Shown here piece after piece: positions 63,370-64,000 of a stretch of DNA of 64,000 nucleotides. The DNA comes from Pedobacter roseus (GTDB taxonomy: Bacteria > Bacteroidota > Bacteroidia > Sphingobacteriales > Sphingobacteriaceae). The stretch lies in contig NZ_CP060723.1 in NCBI RefSeq assembly GCF_014395225.1, positions 5,580,001 through 5,644,000 on the forward strand, in the 5' to 3' direction. Below the pieces are notes generated by a model that searched no databases, was not told the DNA's origin, and saw only the letters and a program-made list of their open reading frames with translations. A program made the position numbers and the translations under genes. Each line of letters opens with the position of its first letter. Within the stretch, counting starts at the first letter, position 1.

Positions 63370-63999
63370 ATGACAAAAATATTCATCATCAACGGAGGGC
63401 AAAAATTTGGGCACTCTGGCGGAAAATTTAACGAAACCATAGCTGATGCAACTGCCGATTTCTTTTCATCACAGGAAGGTTTTGAGGTAAAAACAACCAA
63501 TATCAACCACGATTACAATCCTGGTGAGGAAGTAGAAAAATATGTTTGGGCCGATGTAGTAATTTACCATACCCCGATCTGGTGGTTCCAGTTACCACAC
63601 GATTTTAAAAAATACATCGATGTGGTATTTACCGAAGGCCACAAAAAGGGGATTTATGTAAGCGATGGCCGAAAAGCTGATAACCCGACCAGAAATTATG
63701 GGACAGGTGGCATGTTGCACGGCCGTAAATATATGGTCACCTCATCGTGGAATGCTCCAAAAGAAGCATTTACCTTACCTGGTGAGTTTTTTATGGAAAC
63801 CAGTGTAGATGATGGGGTTTTGTTCGGTTTCCACAGGATGAATGCCTTTACCGGAATGGAAAGAATGGAAGGAATCCATTTTCATGACGTAGAAAAAAAT
63901 GCCGATATTGATCGTGCACTAAAACAGCACCACGAACATTTAACCCAAAACTTTTTAAATACCGAAGTATATGAGCATTTATCTAACAGCAATAGTTAA
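63370..63999 (+). CDS. NAD(P)H-quinone oxidoreductase, MdaB-like flavodoxin fold
   Basis: A 209-residue flavoprotein of the MdaB/NQO-like family that transfers two electrons from NAD(P)H to quinones. Motifs: the phosphate-binding start FIINGGQKFGHSGGKFNET, the YHTPIWWFQLPHDFKKYIDVVF region (core TPIWWFQLPHDFKKYIDVVF), and a GTGGMLHGRKYMVTSSWNAP segment. It is complete and ends one base before the window edge. It is divergent from a LysR gene, the common layout for such reductases. Confidence 0.92.
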   Translation: MTKIFIINGGQKFGHSGGKFNETIADATADFFSSQEGFEVKTTNINHDYNPGEEVEKYVWADVVIYHTPIWWFQLPHDFKKYIDVVFTEGHKKGIYVSDGRKADNPTRNYGTGGMLHGRKYMVTSSWNAPKEAFTLPGEFFMETSVDDGVLFGFHRMNAFTGMERMEGIHFHDVEKNADIDRALKQHHEHLTQNFLNTEVYEHLSNSNS

Positions 64000-64000
64000 A

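Overview
The window reads as a low-to-medium GC chromosome segment from a Bacteroidota bacterium of the Sphingobacteriaceae, most like Pedobacter. The support is the gene content (a subtype iii type VI secretion system with TssN, TssO and TssR and no TssJ/TssL/TssM), short lipoprotein signals ending in a Cys, a tRNA promoter of the Bacteroidota TTG-N19-TAnnTTTG type, and REP-like palindromes with a GATAGCTATC core. The genus is inferred from recognition, not from a search.

Layout. 1-9.2 kb is ordinary chromosome: the start of a prolyl oligopeptidase, an LpxH-family phosphoesterase, release factor 1, two near-identical tRNA-Asp units that flank a lipoprotein-type carbonic anhydrase, a GIN-domain protein, a Na+/H+ antiporter and a phosphodiesterase carrying an inserted LamG-like domain. 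9.3-24.0 kb is the T6SSiii core in four transcription blocks: tssN-tssK (minus), tssG (plus), tssE-tssF (minus), and tssO, a second small membrane protein, a PKD protein, tssR, tssH, tssB, tssC (plus).

24.7-54.9 kb is the payload zone, built from two parallel islands that each open with the same pair of tssD (Hcp) genes behind a related leader. Island 1 has Hcp1, Hcp2, VgrG1, a 57-residue protein, a DUF2931 lipoprotein, a Tle1-type lipase, an unknown protein, a DUF4280 PAAR-like protein, an unrecognised 891-residue protein and a lipoprotein. A tandem array of membrane-protein and lipoprotein cassettes follows; it is partly decayed and looks like an immunity reservoir. Island 2 has Hcp3, Hcp4, a lysozyme-like effector with a lipoprotein partner, VgrG2, a TPR protein that may load the next product, and a 1545-residue PAAR-like/Rhs protein ending in a PD-(D/E)xK nuclease-like toxin. 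Behind it is an AT-rich array of immunity genes (a probable cognate immunity protein, two copies of one orphan family, Imm74-like, double Imm22-like, SUKH) with a broken rhs tail embedded in it.

55.0-64.0 kb returns to ordinary chromosome: a LysR regulator divergent from hutH-hutU (hutU carries a one-base frameshift), a multi-PAS histidine kinase, and a second LysR regulator divergent from an MdaB-like quinone reductase.

The T6SS genes form one machine: TssB/C sheath, Hcp tube, VgrG plus PAAR-like tips, TssE/F/G/K baseplate, TssH recycling ATPase and the TssN/TssO/PKD/TssR envelope complex. It would fire a lipase, a lysozyme-like enzyme, an Rhs nuclease and possibly the 891-residue protein, while the lipoproteins, membrane proteins and small cytosolic proteins protect the producer and its kin. 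The most novel candidates are the 891-residue protein and its neighbour, the TPR protein before Rhs, the 57-residue protein after VgrG1, and the recombining cassette array.
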